DNA of 25,440 nucleotides from JBAYJT01 sp041664965. GTDB taxonomy: Bacteria; Pseudomonadota; Gammaproteobacteria; UBA9339. Made by a program: the position numbers and the translations under genes. The stretch lies in NCBI GenBank assembly GCA_041664965.1, contig JBAYJT010000023.1:1-25440 (forward strand), read 5' to 3'. The notes below the pieces were generated by a model. It searched no databases. It had not been told where the DNA came from and worked only from the letters and a program-made list of their open reading frames with translations. The first letter of the stretch is position 1. Every line of letters starts with the position of its first letter. Positions 14,265 through 21,637 of this stretch are shown here, piece after piece.

Positions 14265-15386
14265 ATGTTCATCACAAGTGCTACGAAACAAGAGATTCAA
14301 GGCATTGTAAAGTTAGATGACAATAAGTTACCCCAATCTCTAGGCCGGTTGGCCGGTGCCGGTTTAGGTATTCCAGTTGTTGGGAAACTTCATACTTTTG
14401 TTTATAGAATGTTTTGCGACATTAAAAAAATACAGGAGGATCAGACTTTTTCTGTTAATAGCGCTAATCAAGAAGCTTCATCTGGTATGGTATGGAATCC
14501 TATAACTCATAATTATTCAATACCTCCTACAGGACAAAGGGCAGGAAGTTGGTTATACGACCATAGCGGTAAATGTCGCATATTTTTTAATTTTTACGAC
14601 CCCTCTGGTAATGACGATCATGGTTTCTCTTTACCTGAAATACCCCCTACATTGTTAGAGTTAGACAAGTGTAACAGATTCAAAGTAGGAATATTAAGTA
14701 GTCATATAATAGTATCGGGTAAGGCGTATAGGCACTTTACCTCATGCGTTTTAGAATTTAATAAAAAAGAAAAAGGGTGGGAAGTTAAAATAAGTTATTT
14801 GGAATCAAATATTCCTGATCTTCCTATTGGTAAGGAACGCCCTTACAGATATGATTTGCCTCGCTATCCAAACGAATATCTCACCAACCATCCAAGCTTC
14901 GCAAAAGCTAACATAAAGATAACTTCTGAAAATTTCGTAGGATGCCCTGCTCAACCAGAAGGCTACGACGTTTGTGGCGTATGCGCCGTTTTGAATATGT
15001 ACATGTATGCTTACACAGGCAAAGCTCCAAGATACGATATAAGTAAGAATCCGCAAATAGCTCGAATATACTTATTGCTGCCAAATTCTAATGATCCAGA
15101 TTTTAGGCGACAGATTTTAGAGCAATTGAAAAAATTTTTAGCTTCACAGCTGGGAATAACGCCACCACAGACTACGCCGGCAGAAGTCCCGCCCTCATCA
15201 TCAGGCTCCAGCTCTTCTAGTACTCCTGCATCTACACCGCAGGCTAATGAGGCAGATAGCCTTTTACCAAAACTTAGCACTTCATCGTCTGCATTTTATT
15301 CTCAATCCGGTGGAAAAACCAAGCCAGATCCAAAGATCGAAGTGGAACAGAACATGAAAAAGAATTGTTGTTGTACGATATTGTAG
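14265..15386 (+). CDS. Candidate secreted CE-clan-like cysteine protease with C-terminal CaaX box
   Basis: The 373-residue protein is unlike its neighbours. Residues 157-245 resemble the ULP/C48 (clan CE) protease core: YRHFTSCVLEF (His157), KISYLES (Glu180 as possible acid), then AQPEGYDVCGVCAVLNMYMY with Gln230 and Cys237, compared with the ULP1 signature Q-P-N-G-x-D-C-G. One residue more than usual separates Gln from Cys, and the acid is not certain, so the family call is tentative. Residues about 300-360 are Ser/Thr/Pro-rich. The protein ends KKNCCCTIL: CTIL fits a CaaX box with Leu last (geranylgeranylation type), with two further cysteines and lysines before it, as in prenylated and palmitoylated eukaryotic GTPases. 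Bacteria lack CaaX prenylation, so this implies action inside a eukaryotic cell. ATG 14265 has AAAGG 8 bases upstream; a TTG at 14226 is less likely. Confidence 0.8.
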   Translation: MFITSATKQEIQGIVKLDDNKLPQSLGRLAGAGLGIPVVGKLHTFVYRMFCDIKKIQEDQTFSVNSANQEASSGMVWNPITHNYSIPPTGQRAGSWLYDHSGKCRIFFNFYDPSGNDDHGFSLPEIPPTLLELDKCNRFKVGILSSHIIVSGKAYRHFTSCVLEFNKKEKGWEVKISYLESNIPDLPIGKERPYRYDLPRYPNEYLTNHPSFAKANIKITSENFVGCPAQPEGYDVCGVCAVLNMYMYAYTGKAPRYDISKNPQIARIYLLLPNSNDPDFRRQILEQLKKFLASQLGITPPQTTPAEVPPSSSGSSSSSTPASTPQANEADSLLPKLSTSSSAFYSQSGGKTKPDPKIEVEQNMKKNCCCTIL

Positions 15387-15399
15387 CATAGGCAAAAGA

Positions 15400-15921
15400 C
15401 TAAAAATCCTTTCCCCAATCTACGCGTATCACGCCTTCCTTAAGGCTAACAGAAAGAATTACGCTTTTGATGAAAGGAATTAAACGCTCAATGCGCTGGC
15501 CTTCTTCCCTGCTTTCCACACGCAAAACATCGTTGGCACCAGTTGCAAAAACTTCCGCTACTTTGCCTAGATTTTGATTTTCCTGGTTGATTACTTCTAA
15601 GCCCACTAAATCCGACCAATAATAGGTTTTATCGTCTTTAATAGGCGGAAGAGCGCTGCGGGGAACCGCAATTAAAGAATTAGTCCACAAGGCCGCCTGA
15701 TCGCGATCTAAGCAACCTTTCAATCGAACTAAAATTTGATCGCCATGCTGTTTATAAGATTCAACTTCTAATTCTTGCCAAGCACCTTTTCGTTGCACTT
15801 GCCAAGGAAAAAGCTTCAAAATATTTTCAGGTGGATGAGTAAAAGAATTGACGCGCAAAAAACCTTGCACACCTACAGGCCTTCCAAGACGTGCAATGAT
15901 AACTAGTTTATTTTGTGACAC
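15400..15921 (-). CDS. rimM: Ribosome maturation factor RimM
   Basis: The 173-residue protein has the RimM N-terminal barrel (IIARLGRPVGVQGFLRVNSF, residues 8-27; then QILVRLKGCLDRDQAALW) and the C-terminal PRC-barrel (YYWSDLVGLEVI, GANDVLRVE, LIPFIKSVI). RimM helps assemble the 30S head, working with S19. It follows rpsP with a 6-base gap, the conserved order, but the trmD and rplS genes that should come next are missing: the convergent effector-like gene ends 13 bases away. Confidence 0.95.
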   Translation of the reverse strand: MSQNKLVIIARLGRPVGVQGFLRVNSFTHPPENILKLFPWQVQRKGAWQELEVESYKQHGDQILVRLKGCLDRDQAALWTNSLIAVPRSALPPIKDDKTYYWSDLVGLEVINQENQNLGKVAEVFATGANDVLRVESREEGQRIERLIPFIKSVILSVSLKEGVIRVDWGKDF

Positions 15922-15927
15922 GATAAT

Positions 15928-16284
15928 TTAAGCTTGTTCTGCTGGAGCAGCCGGCGCTTCTGCGGGCTTTTCTTCTTTGACAGCTTTAGCCTTTTTGGCT
16001 TTTTGCTTAGATTCTTTGGGCGCTGCGATATCTTTTGCAGCTACTTTGTCGCGGTTTTTCAGTAAGAATGCAACACGCTCAGAAGGCTTGGCGCCACAAC
16101 CTAACCAATATTTAAGACGTTCGTCTTCTATTTTAAGCGCAACCTCACCGCCTTTGGCGATTGGATTATAAAAACCTAAGCGCTCAATATAGCCACTATC
16201 GCGTGGTTTGCGACTATCGGTTACTAAAATATTATAAAAAGGACGTTTCTTGGTGCCGCCTCGAGATAAGCGTATAACTACCAT
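15928..16284 (-). CDS. rpsP: 30S ribosomal protein S16
   Basis: The 118-residue protein begins MVVIRLSRGGTKKRPFYNIL and continues with DSRKPRDSGYIERLGFYNP, both hallmark S16 sequences. S16 is an early-assembling 30S protein. The core ends near residue 82; a Lys/Ala/Glu/Pro-rich tail makes it longer than E. coli S16 (82 residues). GAGG lies just upstream of the ATG. A TAGAAT box at 16328-16333 (minus) could serve as a -10, but I see no good -35. Confidence 0.96.
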   Translation of the reverse strand: MVVIRLSRGGTKKRPFYNILVTDSRKPRDSGYIERLGFYNPIAKGGEVALKIEDERLKYWLGCGAKPSERVAFLLKNRDKVAAKDIAAPKESKQKAKKAKAVKEEKPAEAPAAPAEQA

Positions 16285-16670
16285 TCTATTATTACCTCTA
16301 AAATTCTGATATTTCTAAAACCGCCGAATTCTACGCGAAAATTAGATTAATTGGAAGGTTATTGTTGACCGAACTAATACGAAAAATCGCCAGAACCCAA
16401 CTTCAAAACATAACCCATTGATTTAAAAGGAAAACGCGTAGACATGTTTTTCCGGCATCTCCCCAGGGCGACATTCGCTAACGCGAATTTTCCCTGGGCT
16501 ATTCTAAATTCGCCACGTTGTGGCTTTATTGTATTTAAACATGCGCCCTGAAAGGGCAAATCTAGAATAGCCCAGTCCAAATGAATCACGCGTTTCGCGT
16601 GAAGAGTGTCGGGCTGGGTTGCACGTACACGCAATAATCCTATTCCCACAGGGACGAAACAAAAAACATC
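16285..16670. other. rpsP-ffh intergenic region
   Basis: No gene is supported in these 386 bases. Most of it (16430-16601) is a compound hairpin element. A 91-codon minus frame at 16374-16649 runs through the hairpins and is treated as chance. Confidence 0.65.
16430..16601. repeat. Compound multi-hairpin repeat element
   Basis: The element begins with GAAAACGCGTAGACATGTTT (shared, inverted, with 8870-8891). It then has: a hairpin with CCCAGGG (16462-16468) and CCCTGGG (16492-16498) enclosing ATTCGC-TAAC-GCGAAT (16473-16488); a long pair CTGGGCTATTCTA (16494-16506) with TAGAATAGCCCAG (16563-16575) enclosing two small hairpins GCCAC-GTT-GTGGC (16512-16524) and GCCCT-GAA-AGGGC (16545-16557); and CACGCG-TTT-CGCGTG (16587-16601). 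The first and long stems share CTGGG, so they may be alternative folds. This is far beyond a terminator and looks like a dispersed structured repeat or miniature element. Confidence 0.7.
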
Positions 16671-18011
16671 CTACATCCCCATATTAAAATGTCGCATCAT
16701 GCTTTGCAGCTTCCCGCCTTTCATACGTTTCATCATTTTTTGCATTTGTTCATATTGCTTTAAAAGGCGATTTACATCTTGCACTTGTGTGCCCGAACCC
16801 ATGGAAATACGTCGCCTTTGCGAACCTTTGATCAAAGCCGGAAAACGTCTTTCGCGCTTAGTCATAGAATCAATAATTGCTGCCATGCGCACAAATTGCT
16901 TATCGTTGAGCATTGCTTTAGCCTGTTCTGGTAGCTGACCTACGCCTGGCATTTTACTTAATAAGCCTTGAATACCACCCATTTTGCTCATTTGCCTAAG
17001 CTGATCGCGAAAATCCTCTAAATCAAATCCTTTACCTTTGATAATTTTCTTAGTTAGTTGCTCGGCTTTAGCATGGTCAACTTTTTGTTGTACTTCTTCG
17101 ACTAAACTTACAACATCGCCCATGTCTAAAATGCGCGAGGCAATACGCTCTGGGTAAAACGGCTCTAGCGCTACAATTTTCTCGCCCGTACCGATAAATT
17201 TAATCGGCTTGCCCGTAAGCAGACGCATAGATAAAGCCGCACCGCCACGCGCATCACCGTCCGTCTTAGTTAAAACAATACCTGTCAGATTCAGCTTTTC
17301 GTTGAATATTTTAGCAACATTGGCCGCGTCTTGACCGGTCATGCTATCGACAACCAACAGAGTTTCCGTCGGATTTAACGTTGATTGCAATCTAACCAAT
17401 TCGTCCATCATTTCGGCATCGACATGCAATCTTCCTGCCGTATCAAACAAAATCACCTCAGCAAGCTGATTTCTAGCTACCTGCAAAGCTTCTTTGGCCA
17501 AATTATTGGGATTTTTTTCTGAAATATTTTTATAAAACGGAACATTGATTTGCGAGGCGAGAGTTTCTAGCTGATCAATAGCTGCTGGGCGATAAACGTC
17601 GGCGCTAGTTAGAAGAACTTTTTTCTTCTGCGTTTCAGTTAAATATTTTGCTAATTTAGCTATAGTCGTAGTTTTACCAGAACCCTGTAAACCAACAACC
17701 ATGATGACAACTGGAGGTTCGGCCTTTAAATTTAGCCCTACGTTACTTTCACCAAGTGTTCGGATTAGTTCGTCATGAATAAACTTAATTAAAACCTCGC
17801 CAGGCCTTAAACTTTGCAAAACTTCTTGCCCAACAGCCTTAACTTGAATGGCGTCGATAAATTCTTTAACAACCGGCAAAGCAACATCCGCTTCTAAAAG
17901 CGCAATACGCACTTGGCTTAACGTTTCTTGAATATTTTCTTCTGTAAGTCGACCACGTCCGGTCAAATCACGTACTGTTTTTACTAATCGTGAAGATAAA
18001 TTTTGAAACAT
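16671..18011 (-). CDS. ffh: Signal recognition particle protein Ffh
   Basis: The 446-residue protein has the N helical bundle, the GTPase P-loop GLQGSGKT (107-114), DTAG (190-193), TKTD (248-251) and DARGGAAL, then a Met-rich M domain ending MMKRMKGGKLQSMMRHFNMGM, which binds signal peptides and 4.5S RNA. Ffh with 4.5S RNA delivers membrane proteins to FtsY and the Sec translocon. Length is normal. It lies upstream of rpsP on the same strand, the conserved neighbourhood, although the 386-base repeat-bearing gap may separate their transcription. Confidence 0.97.
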   Translation of the reverse strand: MFQNLSSRLVKTVRDLTGRGRLTEENIQETLSQVRIALLEADVALPVVKEFIDAIQVKAVGQEVLQSLRPGEVLIKFIHDELIRTLGESNVGLNLKAEPPVVIMVVGLQGSGKTTTIAKLAKYLTETQKKKVLLTSADVYRPAAIDQLETLASQINVPFYKNISEKNPNNLAKEALQVARNQLAEVILFDTAGRLHVDAEMMDELVRLQSTLNPTETLLVVDSMTGQDAANVAKIFNEKLNLTGIVLTKTDGDARGGAALSMRLLTGKPIKFIGTGEKIVALEPFYPERIASRILDMGDVVSLVEEVQQKVDHAKAEQLTKKIIKGKGFDLEDFRDQLRQMSKMGGIQGLLSKMPGVGQLPEQAKAMLNDKQFVRMAAIIDSMTKRERRFPALIKGSQRRRISMGSGTQVQDVNRLLKQYEQMQKMMKRMKGGKLQSMMRHFNMGM

Positions 18012-18016
18012 ATTTA

Positions 18017-18238
18017 TTATCCACCTAATTTATTTTTTAGCATAAAATACCCAGCGGCAGCTATTCCACCCACCAATGCTACAGGTGCAACCACTTGTTT
18101 AAAAAAGTTGCTGCAAGAAGGCAAACTATCATCTGATTCAATACTATAATCAAGTGAAGTATCAATTGCTTTAGGATCAGTAATTCTAGACCAAAAGCTG
18201 GACCGCGACGAAGTACCTGGCTCTACTGGATTTTGCAT
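18017..18238 (-). CDS. Small tail-anchored-like protein of unknown function
   Basis: The 73-residue protein has a polar Ser/Asp-rich N-terminal half (for example SLDYSIESDDSLPSCSNFF) and one hydrophobic helix close to the end (VVAPVALVGGIAAAGYFML, about residues 49-67), followed by KNKLGG. It has no signal peptide, so it would be tail-anchored with the polar part in the cytosol. GAGGG stands 8 bases before ATG 18238; earlier ATGs at 18244 and 18298 fit less well. A promoter at 18270-18298 supports it as a real gene. It ends 5 bases before ffh on the same strand. I recognise no family; a narrow lineage-specific gene is likely. Confidence 0.65.
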   Translation of the reverse strand: MQNPVEPGTSSRSSFWSRITDPKAIDTSLDYSIESDDSLPSCSNFFKQVVAPVALVGGIAAAGYFMLKNKLGG

Positions 18239-18269
18239 AAACATTACCCTCTTTAGTTTATTTGAACTG

Positions 18270-18298
18270 ATTGTAATGAATTTCCTAGCTTTGCACAA
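18270..18298 (-). promoter_or_regulatory. Sigma70-like promoter of the small membrane protein
   Basis: On the minus strand TTGTGC (18293-18298), 17 bases, TACAAT (18270-18275). The -35 box overlaps one arm of an inverted repeat, TTTGCACA (18290-18297) and TGTGCAAA (18308-18315), which could be an operator. Confidence 0.45.
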
Positions 18299-18315
18299 TG
18301 CGAAGAATGTGCAAA
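18290..18315. promoter_or_regulatory. Inverted repeat in a divergent intergenic region
   Basis: TTTGCACA and TGTGCAAA are perfect 8-bp arms 10 bases apart. The pair overlaps the -35 box of the leftward promoter and lies 45 bases before the rightward pseudopilin gene, so it could serve both. Confidence 0.4.
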
Positions 18316-18359
18316 AACACGGGGTTTTTCCAACTAAAAATTATGTTACATTCTAGCTA

Positions 18360-18893
18360 ATGCGATATTTTCAGCACAAAAATTCTTTTCCCAAACGAAG
18401 ACAGCGAGGCTTTACGCTTTACGAGTTTCTTTGCGTTTTGCTGATAATATCTATTTTACTGCTAATAACCATGCCCACTTGGCATACATTCGTAGTAAGA
18501 AATCGCGTTACAACTGGTGTAGCAAATATTGTGGACGCCTTACGCCTTGCACGCGGCACCGCCATTAATCAAGGCAAGCACGTTCTTCTATCTAAAAACG
18601 GTAAAACTTGGAGCGATGGACAAATTGTGATTATCAAAAAAACCAAAAAATTTATAAGAACTTTCCCCTCTACATCATATGGCGACACATTGGATTGGCA
18701 TGGCAATTTAGGTAGGAGTGGCAGTATTGAATTCCTACCAACCGGACTCCCAAATGGCCAACAAGGCAGCTTCTATTACTGCCCCAAAGATTTTGCCATC
18801 TACGCAAAAGCCATCATCATGAACACCAACGGCCGCCTGCGTTTAAGCAACAAAACCGCAGAAGGAAAGAAGATTCCTTGTGCTACACAATAG
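18360..18893 (+). CDS. FimT/GspH-type pseudopilin
   Basis: The 177-residue protein has a basic leader and the type IV prepilin signal QRGFTLYEF: cleavage would fall between Gly17 and Phe18, with Glu22 as the +5 residue, then a hydrophobic helix (about 23-41). The rest fits the GspH/FimT beta-rich domain (DALRLARGTAINQGKHVLLS, then an IEFLPTGLPN stretch and IIMNTNGRLRL), and two late cysteines (YYCPK, IPCATQ) may form a disulphide. Such minor pilins prime or tip type IV pili or type II secretion pseudopili, and some bind DNA for uptake. It stands alone with no minor-pilin operon nearby, although a PilB/GspE-like ATPase lies 1.6 kb downstream. No convincing Shine-Dalgarno is seen; the start is set by the leader. 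Confidence 0.85.
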   Translation: MRYFQHKNSFPKRRQRGFTLYEFLCVLLIISILLLITMPTWHTFVVRNRVTTGVANIVDALRLARGTAINQGKHVLLSKNGKTWSDGQIVIIKKTKKFIRTFPSTSYGDTLDWHGNLGRSGSIEFLPTGLPNGQQGSFYYCPKDFAIYAKAIIMNTNGRLRLSNKTAEGKKIPCATQ

Positions 18894-18895
18894 CT

Positions 18896-18927
18896 AATAT
18901 GCTAAAACTAGCATATTTATTTTTTTA
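18896..18927 (+). terminator. Possible intrinsic terminator or operator after the pseudopilin gene
   Basis: AATATGCTA (18896-18904) and TAGCATATT (18909-18917) pair perfectly over AAAC and are followed by a T-rich run to 18927. The stem is AT-rich, so termination would be weak. It also lies just upstream of a TATAAT (18932-18937) for the next gene, so it may instead be that gene's operator. Confidence 0.45.
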
Positions 18928-18955
18928 ATGTTATAATGATTGCCTCAGGTGATTT

Positions 18956-19312
18956 ATGAAAACAACTAAAAAATCTCGAAAAAACATTAAATGGGAAGAA
19001 GGATCTCAAAACGTCTTTACTGACTTAGAAATGCCCAATGCAGAAGAAAAACTGGCTAAAGCCGATCTAGCTATGAAAATAAATGAAATTATCGCACATC
19101 AAGGACTGCGTCAAATCGATGCTGCTACGTTACTTCATGTAGATCAAGCAAAAATATCACTACTAAATCGCGGACGATTAGCAGAATTTTCTCTAGAACG
19201 TCTAGTCAAATTCCTCACTCTACTAAGCCAAGACATAGACATTGTGGTGAAAAAACCAAAAAAAAACGCAAATCAAAGACTAGGCAGAATGCGCGTTATA
19301 TACCAATATTAG
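18956..19312 (+). CDS. HigA-like helix-turn-helix antitoxin, orphan
   Basis: The 118-residue protein fits the HTH_37/HigA2 antitoxin family: SQNVFTDLEMPNAEEKLAKA, then a helix-turn-helix (RQIDAATLLHVDQAKISLLN), then FSLERLVKFLTLLSQDIDIV. These proteins repress their own promoter and neutralise a HigB/Gp49-like ribonuclease usually encoded just upstream. No toxin gene is here: the preceding 62 bases hold only the inverted repeat and TATAAT (18932-18937), and the gene before that is the pseudopilin. AGGTGA is 3 bases before the ATG. Its last 17 bases overlap the 3' end of murG on the other strand. It may be an antitoxin left after toxin loss, or a regulator. Confidence 0.85.
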   Translation: MKTTKKSRKNIKWEEGSQNVFTDLEMPNAEEKLAKADLAMKINEIIAHQGLRQIDAATLLHVDQAKISLLNRGRLAEFSLERLVKFLTLLSQDIDIVVKKPKKNANQRLGRMRVIYQY

Positions 19313-20384
19313 CGCTATCTTTCAATAAAGCAGAAATAATGGCCACGCTATCGAGCATTGTGTAATCAGCAAACTTTTGCTTAGCTTCATCCAAGTTTTG
19401 CGCTAAAAACTCAATCTGGCGATAGAGATTATCGGAAGTTTGATCTTCAGGATAGATAGCAGAACTGAGCCCTAAAGCTTCAAAGTGTTTGGCATTCAAA
19501 ATTTGATCACCGCGGCTAGATTCTTTGGATAAAGGCAATAAAATATGCGGTTTTTTCAGTGCAACTAGCTCATAAACCGAATTAGAACCAGCACGGGATA
19601 CAACCAAATCAGCAGCGGCTAAAATATGTGGCATTTCTTCGTTTATATATTCAAATTGCACATAGCCCTTCTGATTTTTCAAATTTTCATCAACTTTATC
19701 TTTACCGCAAGAATGTACAATTTGAAAATCAGGTAATAATTTTGGCAAAATCTCACGCACTAACTTATTAACAGAATCAGCACCCAGGCCTCCACCCTGC
19801 ACCAAAATGATTTTTTTCTTGAGGTCAAATCCACAAAACTCTCGACCTAGTTTAGCATCACCTAGCAGCAATTCAGAACGAATGGGCAAGCCCGTGTATA
19901 CCAATTTTTTCTTATATTTATCAGAGAAATATTTGGCGCTTTCCGCAAAACTAGTACAAATTTTACTTGCGAAAGGAAAACTTAAGCGATTTGCTAAACC
20001 TGGCGAAAAATCTGATTCATGAATAATAACAGGAATATGACGCACCCAAGCGGCAACTACTACCGGAAAAGCTACAAAGCTGCCTTTAGAAAAAACAATA
20101 CTTGGCTTAACTTGGCCGCAAATTCTCCATGCACCCAAAATACCAAAAATAATTTTAAAAGGATCAATGAAATTACGCCAACTAAAATAGCGCCTAAGTT
20201 TTCCCGTAGAAATAGCAAAATACTGCACTTTAGGTTTAAGATGGGCAATTATACTGCTCTCTTGGCCGCTCTTCGATCCAACATAAAACACTTCCCACTT
20301 TTCGCTGGAGAGTTTTTTCATCAACGCCAAATTCGGCGTAACATGTCCGGCCGAACCGCCACCTGTAAAAATAATTTTTGACAT
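19296..20384 (-). CDS. murG: MurG-like UDP-N-acetylglucosamine transferase
   Basis: The 362-residue protein has the MurG N-terminal glycine loop GGGSAGHVTPN (residues 8-18), the VHIPVIIHESDFSPGLANRL stretch, and the C-terminal UDP-GlcNAc site with VQGGGLGA, VVSRAGSNSVYELVALKKPHILLPL and GDQILNAKHF. MurG makes lipid II from lipid I on the cytoplasmic membrane face. The GGGSAGHVTPN form is not the GGTGGHVFP of E. coli; both occur among annotated MurG proteins. It is outside any cell-division cluster, being last in a run after miaB and the PilB-like gene, with AGGAGA before the ATG. A second MurG elsewhere in the genome is possible. Confidence 0.88.
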   Translation of the reverse strand: MSKIIFTGGGSAGHVTPNLALMKKLSSEKWEVFYVGSKSGQESSIIAHLKPKVQYFAISTGKLRRYFSWRNFIDPFKIIFGILGAWRICGQVKPSIVFSKGSFVAFPVVVAAWVRHIPVIIHESDFSPGLANRLSFPFASKICTSFAESAKYFSDKYKKKLVYTGLPIRSELLLGDAKLGREFCGFDLKKKIILVQGGGLGADSVNKLVREILPKLLPDFQIVHSCGKDKVDENLKNQKGYVQFEYINEEMPHILAAADLVVSRAGSNSVYELVALKKPHILLPLSKESSRGDQILNAKHFEALGLSSAIYPEDQTSDNLYRQIEFLAQNLDEAKQKFADYTMLDSVAIISALLKDSANIGI

Positions 20385-20406
20385 ATTTCTCCTATAAATG
20401 CGATAA

Positions 20407-20449
20407 ATCTAGACGCGATGAATCTAGACGCGATGAATCGCGTCTCTAC
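20407..20449. repeat. TGTAGAGAC-family palindrome with partial duplication
   Basis: Two 15-bp direct units, ATCTAGACGCGATGA at 20407-20421 and 20422-20436, are followed by ATCGCGTCTCTAC. AGACGCGAT (20426-20434) pairs with ATCGCGTCT (20437-20445). The end GTCTCTACA is the inverse of the TGTAGAGAC at 6964-6972. It lies between the PilB-like gene and murG. Confidence 0.7.
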
Positions 20450-20455
20450 ACAAGA

Positions 20456-21634
20456 TCACATTATAATTCGTTCAACTTCCTCGAGGCTAGTAACACCTTC
20501 TAAAATTTTCCGTGCTGCCGACATACGTAACTTCTGTAAACCGTTTTGTTCTGCCAAGATGGCTAAAGCATTCAAATCATTACCCCGCAACAACACTTCT
20601 CCCATTTGATTTGTAAATGGCAGAAACTCAAAAATACCAATTCGTCCAGCATAGCCCTTATTACAATTGGAACAGCCTACAGCTTGACAAATATTTTGAT
20701 CTTTCGAATAGGGCAACACAGACAAGGCCGATGCCTGCCATTTTTCCTTACTGAAATGAATTTCTTTTTTGCAATGCGGACAAAGGCGACGCACTAAGCG
20801 CTGAGCAATAACTAATTGCAAAGATCCTGCCAAATTAAACACAGGAACACCTAAATTTAGCAAGCGCGTCACCGCTTCTAAAGCTGAATTAGTATGCAGC
20901 GTTGCCAAAACTAAATGCCCTGTCTGCGCCGCTCTTACAGCAATTTCAGCCGTATCTAAATCACGAATTTCGCCAAGCATAATCACATCCGGATCTTGTC
21001 GCAAAAAAGAACGGAGTGCCTTCGCAAAAGTCAACCCTATTTTCGGATGAACTTCAACTTGATTGATTCCAGGCAATTGAATTTCGATGGGGTCTTCAAT
21101 GCTTATGATGTTTCGCGTTTCTGCATTTAAAATATTAAGCGCTGCATATAAAGAAACCGTTTTGCCGCTGCCGGTCGGCCCTGTCACCAAAATCATGCCT
21201 TCTGGTTTTTTAATGGCGCGCAAAAATATCTCTTGCTCTTCACTATTTAAACCCAAACTAACTAGATCTAGCGCCACACTGCTAGATGGTAATATCCTTA
21301 CGACCACTTTTTCGCCAAATAATGTCGGGCAGGTACTAATACGACAATCAGAGTTTTGTTCTTTAGATAAACGCAAAGTAAAACGTCCGTCTTGCGGCAA
21401 TCTTTTTTCCGCAACATCTAACCTTGCCATTACCTTCAAGCGAGCGCTATATTGATCAGTTAAAGCCAAGTCCGCTTTCGCTATTTCATGCAATATGCCA
21501 TCAATGCGTAAGCGCACACGATAATATTTCTCATAAGGTTCAAAGTGCACATCTGAAGCTCCTTTATGGATAGCAGTTTCTAAGATATCAGCAATAAATT
21601 TAACGACCGGAGCATCAAAAGAGGCATCAAGCAT
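20456..21634 (-). CDS. PilB/GspE-family secretion ATPase, short N-terminus
   Basis: The 392-residue protein has the second N-terminal domain (GASDVHFEPYEKYYRVRLRI, 25-44), Walker A GPTGSGKT (152-159), the Asp box/Walker B RQDPDVIMLGEIRD (212-225), the His box GHLVLATLHTN (239-249) and a zinc site of Cys285, Cys288, Cys321 and Cys324. These power type IV pilus extension or type II secretion. PilB and GspE usually have about 500 to 570 residues; the first domain (MshEN/T2SSE_N) is absent. The ATG follows a strong AGGAGA that lies in the last codons of miaB with a 3-base gap, so this is a genuine start and not a decayed 5' end. Other pilus genes are not adjacent. Confidence 0.9.
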   Translation of the reverse strand: MLDASFDAPVVKFIADILETAIHKGASDVHFEPYEKYYRVRLRIDGILHEIAKADLALTDQYSARLKVMARLDVAEKRLPQDGRFTLRLSKEQNSDCRISTCPTLFGEKVVVRILPSSSVALDLVSLGLNSEEQEIFLRAIKKPEGMILVTGPTGSGKTVSLYAALNILNAETRNIISIEDPIEIQLPGINQVEVHPKIGLTFAKALRSFLRQDPDVIMLGEIRDLDTAEIAVRAAQTGHLVLATLHTNSALEAVTRLLNLGVPVFNLAGSLQLVIAQRLVRRLCPHCKKEIHFSKEKWQASALSVLPYSKDQNICQAVGCSNCNKGYAGRIGIFEFLPFTNQMGEVLLRGNDLNALAILAEQNGLQKLRMSAARKILEGVTSLEEVERIIM

Positions 21635-21637
21635 GAC

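Noticed and set aside
16374..16649. A 91-codon minus-strand open frame between ffh and rpsP
   Set aside because: It runs straight through the hairpins of the compound repeat, has no ribosome site and reads as a translation of repeat sequence.
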